Assembly (NCBI GenBank): GCA_048500255.1
Contig: JASNYH010000006.1
Location: 62,001-126,000, forward strand
Direction of reading: 5' to 3'
Length of the DNA stretch: 64,000 nucleotides
Origin: JAMHWF01 sp048500255
GTDB lineage: Bacteria > Pseudomonadota > Gammaproteobacteria > Burkholderiales > Burkholderiaceae_C
Under the pieces are notes generated by a model. The model was not told the origin of the DNA. It did no database searches and was given only the letters and a program-made list of their open reading frames with translations. Positions within the stretch are counted from its first letter, which is position 1, and the number at the start of each line of letters is the position of its first letter. The position numbers were made by a program, and so were the translations under genes. Shown piece by piece: positions 60,986 to 64,000 of this stretch.

Positions 60986-61690
60986 ATGACCACGATGCCC
61001 CCTTCCACCCCCGTGCCCGCCGGCCGCCAGCGCCGCAAGGAGGCGCGCCCGCAGGAGCTGCTCGACGCCGCGCTCGACCTGTTCGTCGAGAAGGGCTATG
61101 CCGCGACACGCTCCGAGGAGGTCGCGGCGCGCGCCGGCGTCTCGAAGGGCACGCTCTACCTCTACTACCCGAGCAAGGAAGAGCTGTTCAAGGCCGTGAT
61201 CGGCCAGCGCCTGTCGCAGGAGATCGCCGCCGGCGCCGAACAGGTGGCGCAGTTCGACGGCTCGACCGCCGAGCTGCTGCGCAACGTACTCGCCGCGTGG
61301 TGGGAGCGCGTCTTCGACAGCCCGACCTCGGCCGTGTTCAAGCTCGTCATCACGGAGGTGCGCACCTTCCCCGAAATCGCCGAGTTCTATGCCGAGCAGG
61401 TGGTGCGCCCCGGCAAGCAGCTGATCGGCCGCATCATCGATCGCGGCATCCGGCGCGGCGAGTTCAAGCCGGTCGACGTGCCGTCGGCGGTGCTGTCGCT
61501 CGTGCTGCCGCTGGTCATGCTGTGCCTGCACAAGCACTCGCTGGCCGCGTGCATGCCGTCGGAGGAGCTGACCGATCCGCACGAGTTCATCCGGCGCCAC
61601 ATCGAGCTGGTGCTCGGCGGTCTGCTCGTCGAGCGGCCGCGCGCGGCAGCCGCGCCGCAGCGCCCGCCGCGCCGAAAGGCCGCGCGATGA
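60986..61690 (+). CDS. TetR family regulator of an RND efflux operon
   Basis: A protein of 234 residues. The HTH is PQELLDAALDLFVEKGYAAT, EEVAARAGVSKGTLYLYYPS and KEELFKAVI. An AcrR-like C-terminal ligand domain follows (residues 75-215), and the end is basic. It lies directly upstream of and overlaps the adaptor gene by ATGA, giving a regulator-adaptor-pump operon controlled by the dyad upstream. The inducer is unknown. An alternative ATG lies at 60995. Confidence 0.93.
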   Translation: MTTMPPSTPVPAGRQRRKEARPQELLDAALDLFVEKGYAATRSEEVAARAGVSKGTLYLYYPSKEELFKAVIGQRLSQEIAAGAEQVAQFDGSTAELLRNVLAAWWERVFDSPTSAVFKLVITEVRTFPEIAEFYAEQVVRPGKQLIGRIIDRGIRRGEFKPVDVPSAVLSLVLPLVMLCLHKHSLAACMPSEELTDPHEFIRRHIELVLGGLLVERPRAAAAPQRPPRRKAAR

Positions 61691-62847
61691 CGCGCGCCGT
61701 CAAGCTCGTCGTCGTCGCTGCCGTATCGCTCGCCGTCGTCGTCGGCCTCGGCTGGCGCATCGCGCAGCAGCGCGCCCAGCAGCAGGCGATGCTCGGCGCG
61801 ACGCGGCCGGCGGCGAGCGCGCTCGAGCTCGCGCCGGGCGACCTCGTCGTCGCGCGGCGCCTCGACGTCGGCCGCACGATCGCCGTGTCGGGCGGGCTCA
61901 AGGCCGTCACCAGCGCCGTCGTCAAAGCCAAGGTGCCGGCCGAGTTGCGCAGCCTGGCGGTGCGCGAGGGCGACGCCGTCAAGGCCGGCCAGACGATCGG
62001 CCAGCTCGACACGACGGAGCTCGACTGGCGGCTGCGCCAGGCCGAGCAGACGGCCGCCGCGTCGCGCGCCCAGCTCGACATCGCCCGGCGCGCGCTCGAC
62101 AACAACCGCGCCCTCGTCGCGCAGGGCTTCATCTCGGCGACGGCGCTCGACACCTCGGTGTCCAACGAGGCCGCGGCGCAGGCCAATCTGCAGGCCGCCG
62201 ACGCCGCTGTCGAGCTGGCGCGCAAGGCGCGCGCCGACGCGCGCCTCGTCGCGCCGATCGCCGGGCTCGTGTCGCAGCGCCACGCCCAGCCGGGCGAGCG
62301 CGTCGCGGTCGACGCGCGCATCGTCGAGATCGTCGATCTGTCGCGCCTCGAGCTCGAGGCCGCGCTCGCGCCCGAGGACGTGGCCGACGTGCGCGTCGGC
62401 CAGACGGCGCGTCTGCAGGTCGACGGCATCGCCGCGCCGGTCGACGCGACGGTGGCACGCATCAACCCGAGCGCGCAGGCGGGCACGCGCGCCGTGCTCG
62501 TCTACCTCGCCGTGCAGCCGCAGCCGGCGCTGCGGCAGGGCCTGTTCGCGCGCGGCGCGATCGCGATGGCGGGCCAGCCGGTGCTCGCCGTGCCGGTATC
62601 GGCGGTGCGCATCGACCAGGCGGCGCCCTACGTGCTCGCGCTCGCCGACGGGCGCGTCGTGCACCGGCCGGTCACGCTCGGCCTGCGCGGCGAGGCCGTC
62701 GTCGACGGCCGCGCCGAGCCCGTCGTGCAGCTGCTGACCGGCGTCGCGGACGGCACGACGCTGCTGCGCGGCAGCGTCGGCACGGTGCGCGACGGCACGC
62801 CGGCGCGCATCGCCGGCGGCGGCGGCGTGGCGGCCGCGACGCGCTGA
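61687..62847 (+). CDS. RND efflux transporter periplasmic adaptor (HlyD/AcrA family)
   Basis: A protein of 386 residues. It has an N-terminal signal anchor (VKLVVVAAVSLAVVVGLGW), the lipoyl half VKAKVPAELRSLAVREGDAV, a short alpha-hairpin (residues 110-180), the second half RLVAPIAGLVSQRHAQPGER and a beta-barrel with LEAALAPEDVADVRVGQTAR. It bridges the RND pump and an outer-membrane channel. The ATG overlaps the TetR stop. The downstream pump gene follows after 15 bp. No lipobox is seen. Confidence 0.93.
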   Translation: MTRAVKLVVVAAVSLAVVVGLGWRIAQQRAQQQAMLGATRPAASALELAPGDLVVARRLDVGRTIAVSGGLKAVTSAVVKAKVPAELRSLAVREGDAVKAGQTIGQLDTTELDWRLRQAEQTAAASRAQLDIARRALDNNRALVAQGFISATALDTSVSNEAAAQANLQAADAAVELARKARADARLVAPIAGLVSQRHAQPGERVAVDARIVEIVDLSRLELEAALAPEDVADVRVGQTARLQVDGIAAPVDATVARINPSAQAGTRAVLVYLAVQPQPALRQGLFARGAIAMAGQPVLAVPVSAVRIDQAAPYVLALADGRVVHRPVTLGLRGEAVVDGRAEPVVQLLTGVADGTTLLRGSVGTVRDGTPARIAGGGGVAAATR

Positions 62848-62862
62848 AGAGCCGACGCCGCC

Positions 62863-64000
62863 ATGTGGTTCACGCGCGTCTCGATCGGCAACCCCGTCCT
62901 TGCGACGATGGTGATGCTCGCCTTCGTCGTGCTGGGGCTGTTCTCCTACCAGCGGCTGGCGGTCGACCAGTTCCCGAACGTCGACTTCCCCACCGTCGTC
63001 GTCGTCGTCGACTACCCCGGCGCGTCGCCCGAGATCGTCGAGAACGAAGTGACGAAGAAGGTCGAGGAGGCCGTCAACACGATCGCCGGCATCAACTCGA
63101 TGTACTCGCGGTCATACGAAGGCTATGCCGTCGTCGTCGTCGAGTTCAACCTCGACGTCGACGGCCGCAAGGCGGCCGACGACGTGCGCGAGAAGGTCTC
63201 GCTGATGCGCCCCACGCTGCGCGACGAGGTCAAGGAGCCGCGCATCTCGCGCTTCGACCCGCAGAGCGCGCCGATCTACAACGTCGCCGTGCTCGCCAAG
63301 GACGGCGCGAAGACGCCGCAGGAGCTGACGACGTGGGCCACGCAGGTGCTGCAGAAGCGCCTCGAGAACGTGCGCGGCGTCGGCGCCGTCACGCTGGTGG
63401 GCGGCGTCGCGCGCCAGGTCAACCTCTACCTGCGCCCCGCCGCGATGGAGGCGCTGGGCGTCGGCGTCGACCAGGTGCTCGCCGCCGTGAAGAGCGAGAA
63501 CCAGGAGCTGCCGATGGGCTCGATCCGCTCGCACGAGCAGGAGCGCGTCGTGCAGATCAATGCGCGGCTCGCGCGGCCCGAGGAGTTCCGCGACATCGTG
63601 GTCGCGCGTCGTGGAACGACGGGCGCCGGCGGAGCCGGCGCGGGCGTGCCGGTCAAGCTGTGGCAGGTCGCCGACGTCGTCGACGGCCCGCAGGAGGTCG
63701 AGACGCTGGCGCTCTACAACGGCCGGCGCACCGTGCTGCTGTCGGTGCAGAAGTCGCAGGGCGAGAACACGATCGCCGTCGTCGACGGACTGAACCGCGC
63801 GCTCGCCGAGGCGGCGGCGCTCGCGCCGCCCGGCATCGAGGTCGAGGTCAACCGCGACAACTCGCGCTCGATCCGCGTCTCGGTGGCCAACGTCAAGCGC
63901 ACGCTGTTCGAGGGCGCGGCGCTCACGGTGCTGATCGTCTTCCTGTTCCTCAATTCGTGGCGCTCGACCGTCATCACCGGGCTGACGCTGCCGATCGCGC
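62863..64000 (+). CDS. RND multidrug efflux permease, N-terminal part (runs off window)
   Basis: The first 379 residues are visible. It starts MWFTRVSIGNPVLATMVMLA with transmembrane helix 1, then QFPNVDFPTVVVVVDYPGAS, a classic AcrB-family N-terminus. A porter subdomain has KVEEAVNTIAGINSMYSRSY, SRFDPQSAPIYNV and VGGVARQVNLYLRP. The second membrane segment begins at TLFEGAALTVLIVFLFLNSW. It uses the proton gradient to extrude drugs or other compounds. The rest, including the proton-relay aspartates, lies outside. Substrate range is unknown. Confidence 0.95.
   Translation, partial: MWFTRVSIGNPVLATMVMLAFVVLGLFSYQRLAVDQFPNVDFPTVVVVVDYPGASPEIVENEVTKKVEEAVNTIAGINSMYSRSYEGYAVVVVEFNLDVDGRKAADDVREKVSLMRPTLRDEVKEPRISRFDPQSAPIYNVAVLAKDGAKTPQELTTWATQVLQKRLENVRGVGAVTLVGGVARQVNLYLRPAAMEALGVGVDQVLAAVKSENQELPMGSIRSHEQERVVQINARLARPEEFRDIVVARRGTTGAGGAGAGVPVKLWQVADVVDGPQEVETLALYNGRRTVLLSVQKSQGENTIAVVDGLNRALAEAAALAPPGIEVEVNRDNSRSIRVSVANVKRTLFEGAALTVLIVFLFLNSWRSTVITGLTLPIA

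Overview
The window comes from a high-GC betaproteobacterium, most likely a Burkholderiales member of the Rubrivivax/Leptothrix/Methylibium type. This is inferred from the TctC ('Bug') receptors, the dapA-bamC-MBL and dut-coaBC neighbourhoods, the gene families and the GC-saturated third codon positions. No family search was run; all names rest on reading motifs and lengths. No prophage, integrase, insertion sequence or CRISPR array was seen.

Layout. 1-5.7 kb: a leftward sulP plus two TctC receptor genes, a divergent MarR regulator, then parC. 5.8-16 kb: a tightly overlapping rightward operon that looks like a defence locus: fic, hsdR, hsdS, a Schlafen/AlbA-type ATPase, hsdM, a membrane NERD protein and a rhomboid protease. 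16-25 kb: a MazG-like pyrophosphohydrolase, a VOC protein, a hybrid histidine kinase, a three-gene DUF3618/YqjE-like envelope operon, an AI-2E permease, a WYL regulator and an AAA/DUF4143 ATPase. 25-33 kb: RlpA, an HNH-like orphan, parE, a TetR regulator with two perfect operators facing a sterol-desaturase-family gene, an MFS carrier, a 42-residue membrane protein and a methyltransferase.

33-36.2 kb: dapA, bamC and an MBL-fold hydrolase are recognisable in order, but each is broken by many small frame changes. This is most easily explained by a poor-quality sequence patch, not by gene death. 36-49.2 kb: housekeeping and metabolic genes (RoxA-like hydroxylase, SlyD-like PPIase, dut, coaBC, egtD, ChaN, YecA/SEC-C, alaS, gabD-like), a degenerate GGDEF protein and tRNA-Gly(CCC). 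49.5-56.3 kb: a surface-lipoprotein island, with a five-repeat Ig-like lipoprotein and two paralogous TbpB-like lipoproteins flanking trmB. 56.4-64 kb: uppP, a MacB-type ABC efflux operon whose adaptor carries a CpxP/Spy-like insertion, and a TetR-controlled RND efflux operon running off the window.

The most distinctive signals are the seven-gene fic-RM-NERD-rhomboid operon and an approximately 90-bp repeat that starts exactly at the stop codon of two unrelated genes. Next come the dense frameshift patch, the HNH-like orphan and the modified MacA adaptor.
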